Part shown: in pieces, positions 41,501-49,943 of the stretch
Layout: each line of letters starts with the position of its first letter
How positions within the stretch are numbered: position 1 is the stretch's first letter
From: Serinibacter arcticus
GTDB lineage: Bacteria; Actinomycetota; Actinomycetes; Actinomycetales; Beutenbergiaceae
Assembly: GCF_004786095.1 (NCBI RefSeq)
Contig: NZ_RHPJ01000002.1
Location: 310,001-374,000 of the forward strand
Reading direction: 5' to 3'
Length of the DNA stretch: 64,000 nt
Translations under genes and position numbers: made by a program
The notes under the pieces: model-generated
Database searches by the model: none
What the model saw: only the letters and a program-made list of their open reading frames with translations
Told to the model about the DNA's origin: nothing

Positions 41501-42981
41501 AGGATGACGCTCGCGAGCGACGTGCGCAGGATCTCCGGCTCGGTGAACTCCGGGCGCCCCGTGTAGTCCGTCTCCGAGTACAGCCGGACGGCGACGCCGT
41601 CCGCCACCCGCCCGCAGCGGCCGGAGCGCTGGTTGGCGCTGGCCTGCGAGACGGGTTCGATCGGGAGTCGCTGCACCTTCGTGCGGTTGGAGTAGCGCGA
41701 GATGCGCGCCAGGCCCGTGTCCACGACGTAGCGGATGCCCGGCACCGTCAGGCTGGTCTCGGCGACGTTGGTCGAGATGACGACGCGGCGGTAGGGGTGC
41801 TGCTCGAACACGCGGTGCTGCTCGGCCGCGCTCAGCCGCGCGTACAGCGGCACGACCTCGACGGCGCCGGGCACCGTGCTGGTGGCGCCCGGGTGGGTGA
41901 AACGGGTGCCGAGGCTCTCGCGCAGCGCGTCGGTCGCGTCGCGGATCTCGCGCTCGCCGGAGCAGAACACCAGGATGTCGCCGGGTCCGAGGGCGGCGAG
42001 CTCGTCCACGGCGCGGGCGATCGCCGTCGGCTGGTCCAGATCCTCCTGCGCGACGGCGGGGGCGCCCTCGTCGTCGTCCTCGACGCGGTCGGGCGAGAGC
42101 GGGCGGTAGCGGATCTCGACAGGGAACGTGCGGCCGGTGACCTCGATGACCGGGGCGGGTTCGGCGTCGGCGGCGCGCGTGTCGGCGACCACGAGGCCGT
42201 CCGGACCCTGCGCGAAGTGGCGTGCGAACCGGTCGGAGTCGATGGTCGCCGAGGTGATGACGACCTTGAGGTCGGGCCGCTGCGGCAGCAGCCGTCGCAG
42301 GTACCCGAGGATGAAGTCGATGTTGAGGGACCGCTCGTGCGCCTCGTCCACGATGATCGTGTCGTAGCGCGAGAGGGTCGGGTCGCGTTGGATCTCAGCG
42401 AGCAGGATGCCGTCCGTCATCACCTTGATCAGCGTGGTCGCGCTGACCTTGTCGGTGAAGCGGACCTGGAACCCCACCACGCTGCCCAGCTCGACGCCGA
42501 GCTCCTCCGCCAGGCGGTCGGCGACGGCGCGCGCCGCGATCCGGCGCGGCTGCGTGTGACCGATCGAGCCGGTGATCCCGCGGCCGAGCTCCAGGCAGAT
42601 CTTGGGGATCTGGGTGGTCTTGCCCGAGCCGGTCTCGCCCGCGATGACGACGACCTGGTGGTCGCGGATCGCGGCGGCGATGTCCTCGCGGCGGGCCGTG
42701 ACCGGCAGCTGCGGCGGGTAGGTGATCTCGGGCAGCGCGGCCTGGCGGGCCTCGAGCTGCTCGGGGGTCAGCGGGCGGGGGACGGAACGACCACGGCCGC
42801 GGCCCTGGCCGCGGCGCTGCTCGCGCGGATCGCGCCGGTCACCGGGCGGACGCCGCTCTCCGGGCTCGCGCTCGCCGCGCCGCTCGGCACCGTTCCGGTT
42901 CGCTCCCCGGCGACGGCGCGGCCGGTCCCTGCCCGGGCTCGGGTCGGGGGCGGGCTGGGAGGGTTCGGTGGCGTCGGACAT
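38521..42981 (-). CDS. hrpA: ATP-dependent DEAH-box RNA helicase HrpA
   Basis: A 1486-residue helicase. A basic Arg/Gly-rich N-terminal tail (1-70) precedes the RecA domains: GETGSGKTT (115-123), TQPRRIAARAVA, DEAH (212-215), SATID and QRSGRCGR motif VI. HA2 and OB domains follow, then the HrpA-specific C-terminal DUF3418 region. It unwinds RNA and, in E. coli, resolves collided ribosomes. Residues ~1110-1195 are a low-complexity Ser/Gly/Pro linker holding a 20-bp perfect inverted repeat. TACCCT at 43013-43008 is the -10 candidate. It is longer than the ~1300-residue E. coli protein because of the tail and linker. Confidence 0.95.
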   Translation of the reverse strand: MSDATEPSQPAPDPSPGRDRPRRRRGANRNGAERRGEREPGERRPPGDRRDPREQRRGQGRGRGRSVPRPLTPEQLEARQAALPEITYPPQLPVTARREDIAAAIRDHQVVVIAGETGSGKTTQIPKICLELGRGITGSIGHTQPRRIAARAVADRLAEELGVELGSVVGFQVRFTDKVSATTLIKVMTDGILLAEIQRDPTLSRYDTIIVDEAHERSLNIDFILGYLRRLLPQRPDLKVVITSATIDSDRFARHFAQGPDGLVVADTRAADAEPAPVIEVTGRTFPVEIRYRPLSPDRVEDDDEGAPAVAQEDLDQPTAIARAVDELAALGPGDILVFCSGEREIRDATDALRESLGTRFTHPGATSTVPGAVEVVPLYARLSAAEQHRVFEQHPYRRVVISTNVAETSLTVPGIRYVVDTGLARISRYSNRTKVQRLPIEPVSQASANQRSGRCGRVADGVAVRLYSETDYTGRPEFTEPEILRTSLASVILQMAELGLGLMEDFPFVEPPEMRAIRDGVALLTELGAIAVDENPLGEPQPAAREVRLTHVGHQLAQLPIDPRLGRMLIEAQRVGCVSEVMVIVAALSVQDVRERPVDKQEQADASHRRFSDVTSDFLGLLTLWDYLGDQQSVMGSSAFRRLCRTEYLHFLRVREWQDIHGQLKQLAGAVGIHPEHADRRVRIDGEPEANVVRRRRVDSDGVHQAILAGLLSHIGSWDDRKRDYAGARGTRFVPFPGSALARKPPAFVMAAELVETSRLFARTAARIQPEWAEKLAGETVKRTHSEPYWSSKQGAAMCHEKVLLYGVTLVPDRIVPYAKVDLRLAREMFIRNALVDDAWSSHHRFVARNRELRAEAAELAERTRRLDLLADDEALVEFFDDRLPEHIATSRTFDAWWKDARRDTPYLLTYTLDLLAPGASDVDTSGLPETWTQAMPGSGASGAGSIELPLTYQFSPGQDADGVTVHIPLAVLPRVRPDGFDWLVPSLVPELATATIRALPKPVRVQLVPAPDTASAAVARLPEWADAAPAPDGAPSFHGAFARALREVRDVVVPPEAFADVADKLPAHLRITFRVVGERGAVLEESHDLRYLQRRLAVQSQAAVQSAVRRALREASSGGEVETPGRASAAIRDGSARSSRDASLPPGPPSSDARPGVPSSGGVAGSPGVGSGGSGVTSAGGLTSAGAVEVEDVASWESLSGRVIPSEVSTVVGGLEVRGYPALVVEAAGSGKKAARVALRVLSQAELAPASHAAGVRELLLRDLALSESRVTSRWTGREALTLASSPYRSTADLVRDVQTAAISALTQAVDLGAVRDDVAYRTVRADVRGALEDTVYGVVARVVEALVAHRELEAAVRGATSIALLATLQQIREHAASLVHAGFVAATPPDRLRHLVRYLRADGVRLTKAQENPARDATLAWEVQELTDAVAVVDAPGLAPARKARAVAVRWQIEELRVSLFAQQLGTDGPVSAKRIRKALAEI
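39505..39610. repeat. 20-bp perfect inverted repeat inside hrpA
   Basis: The arms 39505-39524 and 39591-39610 are exact inverse complements separated by 66 bp, in frame inside the low-complexity linker of HrpA (residues ~1124-1159). The interior contains a further short GACGCGTC palindrome. The placement in a tolerant linker suggests an inserted palindromic element, though drift in a GC-rich linker could also make it. Confidence 0.75.
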
Positions 42982-43031
42982 CGCCTTCCATCATCCCAGC
43001 CCGGTCGAGGGTATTGCTCCGCGGACCCGCG

Positions 43032-44372
43032 TCACGGCCGGGTGGACCACGCGGGCGCGAGAGCGCGGGCCTCGAGACCCGCCCCCGGGTGGCGGGCGTG
43101 CAGGACCCAGGCCTCGCCGTCGCGCGGGTAGACGCGGAGGGTGTGCGAACCGTCCGCGGCGAAGATCTCCACGATCGTCCCGTCCACGAGGACGGTCGCG
43201 GCGGTCCCGACGTCGCCGCTCCAGACCGTGCGCGACGCGTCGGCCGAGACGAGGTGCAGCTCGACCGGGCCGCTCGCGTGCGCCAGCCAGGTCGGGGACG
43301 GGGTCGTCAGGACGTCCCCGTCCCCGTGGCGGGTCACGTCGAGGGCGGCGCCGCTCAGCGCCACCACCTCGCGGCACGGCACGAGGCGCGCCACGCCGTC
43401 CTCGAGGACGAGCTCGCGCGGGATCGTCAGCAGTCCGGCCCAGCCCCGGGCGGCGATCTCGTCGAGCGAGATGCCGTCGACGCCGTCGGCCCTCGACTCC
43501 CACGACCAGCCCGACACCAGCACCCGGTCGTCGGCGACGAGCGCCTGCGGCGCGTAGAAGTCGGGCCCGTGGTCGAGCGGTGCCCCGCCGCCCGCGACGA
43601 AGCGCGGCACGCCGTCGGTGACCTCGAGGTCGCCCGTGTAGGCCGTGACGCCCTGGCGGGCGCCCTCGTCCTCCAACCACGAGACGATCAGCACCCAGGT
43701 CTCGCCGAGCCGCACGAGCTGCGGGCACTCCCAGACGTCACCGCGGGTCGGGACGCCACCGGGGAGGTCGGCGGCGGCCGCCAGCTCGCCGAGCAGCTCC
43801 CACGACGCCGACACCTCGGGCACGGCGTAGACCAGGACCGCTCCACCGCCCGTGGGACGTCCGGCGCCCTGCACGGCGTACCGCCGCCCCTCGACGGTGA
43901 GGAGGAAGGGGTCGCGGACGTCGATCCAGCCCTGCGGGTGGGGGGCGACCGAGGTGGTGGCCTGGGTGAACGTGTCGCCGTGGGGACCGCTCCGGCCGGG
44001 GGCGATCACCACCCCGGAGTCGTGCGCACCGTCGCGCACGGCGGTGTAGACGAGGGTCGGCACGCCGTCGTCGACGACGGCGACCCCGCTCCACGCACCG
44101 CCGGCGTCCACCGTGCCCGCGCGGGGTGCGAGGGCGGCTCCCTCGTCGCGCCAGTGCACGAGGTCGGACGAGCTGGCGTGCCCCCAGTGGATGTTGCCGT
44201 GCGTGGTGGCGTCGGGGTTCCACTGGTACATGACGTGCCAGCGGCCGCCCCACAGGCCCATCCCGTTGGGGTCGTTGAGCCAACCCCGGTGCGGGTGGAC
44301 GTGGAGGAAGGTGTCGTCCGGCACGGGCTGCTCCTCGGGTACGGGTCGGGCGGGTAGGTCGGTGCCCACCAT
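43032..44372 (-). CDS. GH32 beta-fructofuranosidase (sucrose/fructan hydrolase)
   Basis: A 446-residue five-bladed beta-propeller glycosidase. HRGWLNDPNG holds the nucleophile Asp34, GWIDVRDPFLL the transition-state RDP motif, and GDVWECPQL the acid/base Glu of the EC motif. The C-terminal ~120 residues are the GH32 beta-sandwich with DGTIVEIFAADGSHTLRVYP. No signal peptide is present, so it likely hydrolyses imported sucrose or its derivatives. The start at 44372 lies 14 bp after the ABC transporter stop, so it is probably co-transcribed with that pair. Confidence 0.93.
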   Translation of the reverse strand: MVGTDLPARPVPEEQPVPDDTFLHVHPHRGWLNDPNGMGLWGGRWHVMYQWNPDATTHGNIHWGHASSSDLVHWRDEGAALAPRAGTVDAGGAWSGVAVVDDGVPTLVYTAVRDGAHDSGVVIAPGRSGPHGDTFTQATTSVAPHPQGWIDVRDPFLLTVEGRRYAVQGAGRPTGGGAVLVYAVPEVSASWELLGELAAAADLPGGVPTRGDVWECPQLVRLGETWVLIVSWLEDEGARQGVTAYTGDLEVTDGVPRFVAGGGAPLDHGPDFYAPQALVADDRVLVSGWSWESRADGVDGISLDEIAARGWAGLLTIPRELVLEDGVARLVPCREVVALSGAALDVTRHGDGDVLTTPSPTWLAHASGPVELHLVSADASRTVWSGDVGTAATVLVDGTIVEIFAADGSHTLRVYPRDGEAWVLHARHPGAGLEARALAPAWSTRP

Positions 44373-44386
44373 GGTGCCCCCGATCG

Positions 44387-46201
44387 TCAGGCCGTGTACG
44401 CCTGCCAGAGCTCGCGGAAGGGCCCGACCTCCTCGACGAGCACCCACGGCGGGCCGTCCTGCACGATGCGGCCGTGGCTCATCACGAGCACCCGGTCGGC
44501 GCGGACGGCCTGATCGAGCCGGTGGGCGATGATGACGGCCGTCCGGTCCGCGACCAGCACGTCCAGCGCGGCGTCGAGCGTCTGCTGCGCCGAGCGCGGG
44601 GTGTCGGCCGTCGCCTCGTCGAGGACGACGACGTCGGGCCGCGCCAGCAGCACGCGGGCGAGGGCGACCTGCTGCGCCTGGTCGGCCCGCAGCTGCGTCC
44701 CGTCGGCGCCGACGGCGGTCTCGAGCCCCCGCGGCAGATCCGCCACCCAGGTCGCCCCGACCCGGTCCAGCACGGCGTGCAGGCGCGCGTCGTCGGCGTC
44801 GGGCTCGACGAGACGCAGGTCGGCCGCCAGCGAACCCGAGAACGTGTGCGACTGCTGGTCCACGAGCACGACGCGCCCCGGCGATCGCCGGTGCAGCTCG
44901 TGCGCGAGGACGGCCGCCTCGCCCCGGCCGACGCGGACCGTGCCCGCGCCGGCCTCCAGCGTCCCGGCCACCAGCCGCCCGAGCGTGGACTTGCCCGCCC
45001 CGGACGTGCCCACCACCGCGACCGTCTGCCCCGGGGCGATCCGCAGCGTGAGGTCGTGCAGGACGGCGTCGACGTCCCCGCCGTAGGAGAACGAGACGGC
45101 GTCGAGGTGCACGGCGTGCGGGCCCGGGCCGAGCGGCGCGACCTCGGCGTCGGTCCCGCCGTCGGACCCACGGTCGTCGCCGTCACGGCGGTCGTCACCG
45201 CTGCCGTCGCGCAGCTCCAGCACCCCGGCGAGCCGCGCCAGACCCGCCCCGGCGACCGCGAGGTCGTCGACGTTCCCGAGCAGCAGCATCATCGGCCCGA
45301 ACAGGCGGTGGAAGAACAGGGCGGCCGCCGTCGCCGCGCCGATCTCGACCGTGCCTGCGCGCACCGAGAGGAACCCGACCACGAGCACGGCGGCGAGGCC
45401 GAGGAGCTCGGCGATGTTGAGACCGTTGTAGAACCAGGAGATGGACCGCACGCCGTGCATCTCGATGCCGATCGCGCGGCGCGAGCGGGCGGCGATCTCC
45501 TCGAGGTGCTCGTTCTCGCGCCCGAGGGCGACGACCGTCCCCGCGCCCTCGACCGTCTCCAGCACGGCCTCGGCACGTTCGGCCTCCGCCTCGCGCAGGC
45601 GGCGGAAGATGCCGGGCACGCGGCGTCGGAAGTAGCGCACCGACCACCACTGCAGCGGCACCGCGGCCAGCGCGGCGACGGCGAAGCGCCAGTCCAGCGC
45701 GCCCAGACCCGCGGCCGTGACCACGATCGAGAACAGCGCGGTCACCACGGTGGGCAGGACCTGGCTCGAGGCCTCCCCGACGCTCTCGACGTCGCCGGAG
45801 ACGCGCGAGACGACGTCGCCGTCGCCCGCCTCCTCCACGCGCTGGACGGGCAGCCGCATCACGGTGTCGACCACCTCCTCGCGCAGCGTCGCGAGCGAGG
45901 TCTGGGTGACCGACGCGATGAGCACGCGGCCGACGGCGCCCAGCGCGGCGGCGACGACCCCGGCGACGGCGATCGCCGCGCCCAGGAGCACGAGCGTGCG
46001 GGTGGAGCCGCCGTCGGCCACCACCTGGACGATCAGTCCGAGGAGCGCGGGCGCCCCGAGCCCGGCCACGGCGGCCAGCAGCAGCACGACCGTCACGGCC
46101 ACGAGGCGGGCGCGGTGCGGGCGCAGGAGGCGGGAGACCTCGCGCCAGGTGCGCCGCGCGGTCGCCACGGGCAGGCGCGACCCGGGGACGACGGCGCTCA
46201 C
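44387..46201 (-). CDS. ABC transporter half (exporter fold) with degenerate signature motif
   Basis: A 604-residue half-transporter: six TM helices (~30-320) then an ATPase domain. Walker A GTSGAGKST (~396-404), Q-loop VDQQSHTF, Walker B VVVLDEAT (~520-527) and the switch His in IIAHRLD are intact, but the LSGGQ signature is replaced by LRADQ (~503) and the D-loop SALD by TADT. The GTG start overlaps the partner's stop (GTGA). It is expected to pair with the upstream protein, which keeps a good signature but lacks Walker A. The substrate is unknown; iron-box control suggests siderophore or metal-related transport. Confidence 0.9.
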   Translation of the reverse strand: MSAVVPGSRLPVATARRTWREVSRLLRPHRARLVAVTVVLLLAAVAGLGAPALLGLIVQVVADGGSTRTLVLLGAAIAVAGVVAAALGAVGRVLIASVTQTSLATLREEVVDTVMRLPVQRVEEAGDGDVVSRVSGDVESVGEASSQVLPTVVTALFSIVVTAAGLGALDWRFAVAALAAVPLQWWSVRYFRRRVPGIFRRLREAEAERAEAVLETVEGAGTVVALGRENEHLEEIAARSRRAIGIEMHGVRSISWFYNGLNIAELLGLAAVLVVGFLSVRAGTVEIGAATAAALFFHRLFGPMMLLLGNVDDLAVAGAGLARLAGVLELRDGSGDDRRDGDDRGSDGGTDAEVAPLGPGPHAVHLDAVSFSYGGDVDAVLHDLTLRIAPGQTVAVVGTSGAGKSTLGRLVAGTLEAGAGTVRVGRGEAAVLAHELHRRSPGRVVLVDQQSHTFSGSLAADLRLVEPDADDARLHAVLDRVGATWVADLPRGLETAVGADGTQLRADQAQQVALARVLLARPDVVVLDEATADTPRSAQQTLDAALDVLVADRTAVIIAHRLDQAVRADRVLVMSHGRIVQDGPPWVLVEEVGPFRELWQAYTA

Positions 46202-47898
46202 GCGCGCACCACCGAGGTGCACGCGCGCAGCAGGACGGGGCTGTCGGTGATCAGGAGGACGCCCCGCGGCCGTCCGGTGGGGGAGCGCAGCAGCGTGGGG
46301 AGCGCCGCGGCGATCGCGGCCTCCGTGACGGAGTCGACGGCGGTGAGCGGCTCGTGCAGGACGAGGTACGCCTCCTCGCGGTGCAGCGCGCGCGCCAGGG
46401 CGATCCGGTCGCGCTGCCCTCCCGAGACGTTCGCGCCCCCGGCCGCGAGGTCGCCGGTCCGCCCGCCGGGCAGGGACGCCACGACGTCGTCGAGCAGCGT
46501 CGCCCCGGTGATCCGGGCGTCGAGCGCGTCCGTCTCGCGCGGAGCGGGCGCGGCGACGGCGGCCGCGAGCGTTCCCCGGAAGAGGTGGGCGGCGCGCGGC
46601 GGCGCGTGGACGTGCTCGCGCACGGCGGCGCCCAGCGCGGCCAGGTCGGCCCCGCCCAGGTGCGCCTCGCCGGGACGTGCCGTGACCCGGTGCCCGAGCA
46701 CGTCGCTGACGCGCTGCGCGAGCTCCGGGGTGGTGGCCAGGCCCACCAGCGCGCCCGGTTCGAGCCGGACGACGGCGTCGCCCGCGGCGATCTCGAGGTG
46801 GTCGCCGTCCGCGGGCGGGGCGTGGTGCTCGGTCGTACCGACCGCCGACGTCGACGACGCGCCGCTCAGCGCCTCGGCGATGCGCGTCGCGCTCGCCCGC
46901 TTCTGAGCCAGCGACGGGCCGAGCATGCCGACGGTCGAGATCGGGTACTGCAGGGTCTGGACCACGCCGACGACGGCGACCAGCGCCCCGATCGAGAGGT
47001 CGCCGCGCAGCGTGAGCCACCCGGCCGCGACGCCGACGACGGCGACCAGCAGCCCCGCGAGGACCTCGCTGGCCGCGGTGAACGCGCTCTCGGCGCGTGC
47101 GGCGGAGATGCGTGCGGTGCGCAGCTGCGCGCTCGCGGAGCGGTAGCGCCGCGCCCCGGCGGCGGCCGCGCCGAGCCCCGCGATGACGCGCAGCCCCGCG
47201 ACGAGGTCGGCCGCGAGCGACGCCGCGCCGGCGGCCGACCGCTGCGCCTCGCGGGTGCGCCGCTCGAGCGGGTGGGACAGTCGGTTGAGCACCCAGGCGA
47301 GCGGGATGCCGAGCGCGACGGCGAGCGCGAGCGGCGGCGAGATGAGCGTGAGCGTGACGGCGGCCGTGAGGAGCGCGGCGAACGCCGCGACCTGTTCGCC
47401 CAGCAGCCAGATGACGCCGGCGACGGCGGCCGCGTCGGACGTGGCGAGGCTGTGGACCGTGCCGGCGCCGGGGGCGGCCGACCCGGGGGAGGCGGGGGCG
47501 CCGTCGCGCGCGTCACCCGCCTCGTCTGCCCGAGCCCCGCCGTCGACCACCGTCGCGACGATCCGCTGCCGCAGCTCGTGCTCGGCGGACTGGAAGGCCG
47601 CCGTCCCCGTGACGAACCCGGCGCGCCAGGAGAACGTGAGCACGAGGAAGACGGCGGTCAGCACGCCCAGCCACAGCACGAGGCTCCCGACCTCGGAGTC
47701 GGTGACCGCGGCGTCGATGACCACGCCGATGACGACGGGGACGAGGATCTCCGCGACCTGGTGACCGGTGAGGCCGAGGGCGGCGACGGTCGCGCCCCGA
47801 CGTCGACCGCCTCCGGTGAGCACCCCGCGCAGCAGCGTGCGCGCGGTCGGTGGCGGTGTCACCGGGGCAGGGGAGGATCCGGAAGGAGCGGGGGGCAC
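46198..47898 (-). CDS. ABC transporter half with catalytically dead nucleotide site
   Basis: A 566-residue half-transporter. An Ala-rich N-terminus and six TM helices include the RRRGATVAALGLTGHQVAEI entry helix. Its ATPase domain has no Walker A (the position reads GLATTPELAQ, ~384), a Walker B whose Asp is His (YLVLHEP, ~508-514) and ITDSP instead of the switch His. Yet the signature NVSGGQRDRIALARAL (~488) is perfect. It can therefore complete the ATP site whose Walker A is in the partner protein but cannot bind ATP catalytically itself. GTG 47898 lies 6 nt after TACCTT. Confidence 0.9.
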   Translation of the reverse strand: MPPAPSGSSPAPVTPPPTARTLLRGVLTGGGRRRGATVAALGLTGHQVAEILVPVVIGVVIDAAVTDSEVGSLVLWLGVLTAVFLVLTFSWRAGFVTGTAAFQSAEHELRQRIVATVVDGGARADEAGDARDGAPASPGSAAPGAGTVHSLATSDAAAVAGVIWLLGEQVAAFAALLTAAVTLTLISPPLALAVALGIPLAWVLNRLSHPLERRTREAQRSAAGAASLAADLVAGLRVIAGLGAAAAGARRYRSASAQLRTARISAARAESAFTAASEVLAGLLVAVVGVAAGWLTLRGDLSIGALVAVVGVVQTLQYPISTVGMLGPSLAQKRASATRIAEALSGASSTSAVGTTEHHAPPADGDHLEIAAGDAVVRLEPGALVGLATTPELAQRVSDVLGHRVTARPGEAHLGGADLAALGAAVREHVHAPPRAAHLFRGTLAAAVAAPAPRETDALDARITGATLLDDVVASLPGGRTGDLAAGGANVSGGQRDRIALARALHREEAYLVLHEPLTAVDSVTEAAIAAALPTLLRSPTGRPRGVLLITDSPVLLRACTSVVRA

Positions 47899-47902
47899 CC
47901 CA

Positions 47903-47921
47903 CCAAGGTAACCCTTACCCG
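47903..47921 (-). promoter_or_regulatory. DtxR/IdeR-like iron box overlapping the ABC transporter -10
   Basis: The core (47905-47919) reads AAGGTAACCCTTACC and is a perfect GGTAA-CCC-TTACC palindrome at 47907-47919. Against the DtxR/IdeR consensus core AGGTWAGSCTWACCT it differs mainly at the central G and the last T. It overlaps the -10 TACCTT (47910-47905) of the leftward ABC operon, the usual site for iron-dependent repression. Confidence 0.6.
47905..47910 (-). promoter_or_regulatory. -10 box (TACCTT) of the ABC transporter operon
   Basis: TACCTT ends 6 nt before GTG 47898; leaderless layout, embedded in the iron box. Confidence 0.55.
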
Positions 47922-47950
47922 GGGACCCTCCGGCCGCCCCTCGGCCCGCG

Positions 47951-49042
47951 CTACTCGTGCTCGGGGATCTCCCCGGCCTCGCGCTCGGCGAACGCCGGGA
48001 ACGGCCCGATCCCGGGCTCGTCGGCCCACTCCCGCTCGGCCCACAGGACCGCGTCGGCGCCGGCCGCGGCGAGCGCGGGCATCGAGCGGTGCAGGCGCTG
48101 CGCGAGCCACCGCCAGCGCGACCGGAGCAGCTGGCGCCGCGTCGGGGAGCGGCTGCCCTCGGGGCCGAGGGGGCCGTCGTTCGTGCGCGCGTTCGGGAGG
48201 AGCCACGCCGTCGCCGCCAGGATCCACACGGCCGAGGCGACCTCGACCTCGGTGCGCCACTCGGCGCGGTCGGTGATGTGCGGGGCGTGGCCGGACAGCG
48301 ACAGCGTGAAGGCCGCGAGCATCTGCTCGGTGAGGTCCTGGGGCGGGTCGAAGACGCACCAGCAGGTGGCGAACGGCATCGCGGGGTAGGCGGCCACCAG
48401 GGCGGCGTGCGCGACGTCGGTGCCCTCGAGGTCGAGGAACGTCCACCCGGTCGAGGTCTGGACAGCGTTGTCGGGGCACGTGTCGCTGGGCCACGCGACC
48501 TCGGCCCCGACCATGCCCAGCAGCGCGTCGATGCGGTCGAGGTCCTCGGCGAGCACGGCGACGTCGATGCCGGCCAGGTCCGCCAGCGCCTGGGCGCCCT
48601 CGCGGAGCGAGAGCGTCGGGTCGTACACGGGGGCGCCGTCGAGGTCGGCCCTGACGTCGTCGAGCTGGTTCACGGTCTGCCCGACGACGTCGCCCAGCGC
48701 CCCGGCCCAGGAGATCGCCGAGGCCCACGCGGTGTCGCGGTCGGAGCCGAGCAGGAGGTCCGCGAGGGTGTCGTCCGTGCCGACGTCGGTCATGACGATC
48801 AGGCGCGCGTCGGGGTCGCACTCCAGCAGGCTGGGCGTGCGGGGGAGGTGGCGCAGGCCGGCGCGCTCGCGCCGGTAGCTCGTCTCGGCGGCGTCCCCGA
48901 GGAACTGCTTGGCCACGACGGTGCCGCCGTCGGCGAGCGTCACCCGCACCACGATCGAGCGCTGGGATCCCCCCAGCTCGACGACGTCGGTGGGCTCCTC
49001 GCGCAGGAGGGTGGCCAGGGCGGTGCGTGCGAGCTCGTCCAT
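47951..49042 (-). CDS. Aminoglycoside-phosphotransferase/kinase-fold protein
   Basis: A 363-residue protein with a protein-kinase-like fold. TLADGGTVVAKQFLGD supplies the beta-3 Lys, DARLIVMTDVG the hinge. PSDTCPDNAVQTSTGWTFLDLEG replaces the usual HGDxxxxN catalytic loop by a Ser/Thr-Asp-Thr-x-x-x-Asn form but keeps the metal-binding FLDLEG in place of FIDxxD. The C-terminal half is helical and Trp-rich. It is possibly a small-molecule kinase or pseudokinase. It is 19 bp after the GNAT gene on the same strand. ATG 49042 is used; GTG 49057 would add five residues. Confidence 0.7.
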   Translation of the reverse strand: MDELARTALATLLREEPTDVVELGGSQRSIVVRVTLADGGTVVAKQFLGDAAETSYRRERAGLRHLPRTPSLLECDPDARLIVMTDVGTDDTLADLLLGSDRDTAWASAISWAGALGDVVGQTVNQLDDVRADLDGAPVYDPTLSLREGAQALADLAGIDVAVLAEDLDRIDALLGMVGAEVAWPSDTCPDNAVQTSTGWTFLDLEGTDVAHAALVAAYPAMPFATCWCVFDPPQDLTEQMLAAFTLSLSGHAPHITDRAEWRTEVEVASAVWILAATAWLLPNARTNDGPLGPEGSRSPTRRQLLRSRWRWLAQRLHRSMPALAAAGADAVLWAEREWADEPGIGPFPAFAEREAGEIPEHE

Positions 49043-49061
49043 GCTCGATCCTGACACGAGA

Positions 49062-49802
49062 TCAGGCGGGAGCGGCCTCCGGCGGTGTCAGCACCGTGCC
49101 GAACGCCACCGTGCGCCGCAGGCGGAACCCGAGGCGCAGGTACAGCCCGATCGCGCGGGAGTTCGCGGCCGACGCGTGCATCAGCACGCGGTCGCCGCGC
49201 TCGCGGACGTGGTGGGCGACGTCGAGCACCAGTCGTGTCGCCAGCCCCTGTCCTCGCACCTCGACGTCGGTGCAGACCGCGCTGATCTCGGTCCAGCCGG
49301 GTGGGTGCAGGCGTTCGCCGGCCATCGCGACCAGCCGGCCCTCGCGACGGAAGCCGACGTAGCGGCCGAGCTCGATCGTGCGGGGCAGGAAGGGGCCGGG
49401 CCTGGTGCGCCCGACGAGGGCGAGCATCTCGGGGACGTCGTCCGGCCCGAGCTCGACGGCCTCGGGGTCCGGGCGCGTCAGGAGTGCGGGCGTCTCGACG
49501 AGCTGGACACCCTGGACGCGCTCGAGGACCCTCCAGCCCCCGGGGACCTCGATGCCCGGCGGGGGTGCGGCGAACGGGGCGCCGGGGCCGACGAGGTCCT
49601 GGATCGCGCGCCACACGCCGGGGTCCTCCCAGGAGGCGACGGCCCCGAAGGGGGAGACGTCGACGGGGTAGCGGCGGGCGAGGTCGCCGCCCTCGGCGAG
49701 GTGGCGGTGAGGCCCGGCCAGCGACTGCCAGGGGGCCTGGTCGAGGACGGCCTCGGCGTCGGGCTCGCGAGTGGGCGGCGCCGGCACGTGCGAGAGGGAC
49801 AT
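49062..49802 (-). CDS. GNAT acetyltransferase (FR47-like)
   Basis: A 246-residue protein. The N-terminal domain with APWQSLAGPHRHLA and RYPVDVSPFGAV is shared by a branch of actinobacterial acetyltransferases, and the C-terminal GNAT core has EISAVCTDVEVRGQGLATRL (acetyl-CoA pyrophosphate loop) and NSRAIGLYLRLGFRLRR. ATG 49802 is preferred because CACGCT ends 7 nt upstream; ATG 49886 would add a Pro/Gly-rich unmatched prefix. Acceptor unknown. Confidence 0.85.
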   Translation of the reverse strand: MSLSHVPAPPTREPDAEAVLDQAPWQSLAGPHRHLAEGGDLARRYPVDVSPFGAVASWEDPGVWRAIQDLVGPGAPFAAPPPGIEVPGGWRVLERVQGVQLVETPALLTRPDPEAVELGPDDVPEMLALVGRTRPGPFLPRTIELGRYVGFRREGRLVAMAGERLHPPGWTEISAVCTDVEVRGQGLATRLVLDVAHHVRERGDRVLMHASAANSRAIGLYLRLGFRLRRTVAFGTVLTPPEAAPA

Positions 49803-49943
49803 GGGGCTCAGCGTGCGCTCGTGCCGTCGCGCGCTCAAGCCGTCACCGGCCGGGGTCGGATGCTGGACCGGTGCCGTCACCTCCATCCCCCGGCGCGCGG
49901 GCCGCCCCCTCTACCCTCGGGAGGACCGAGAACGGAGACGACG

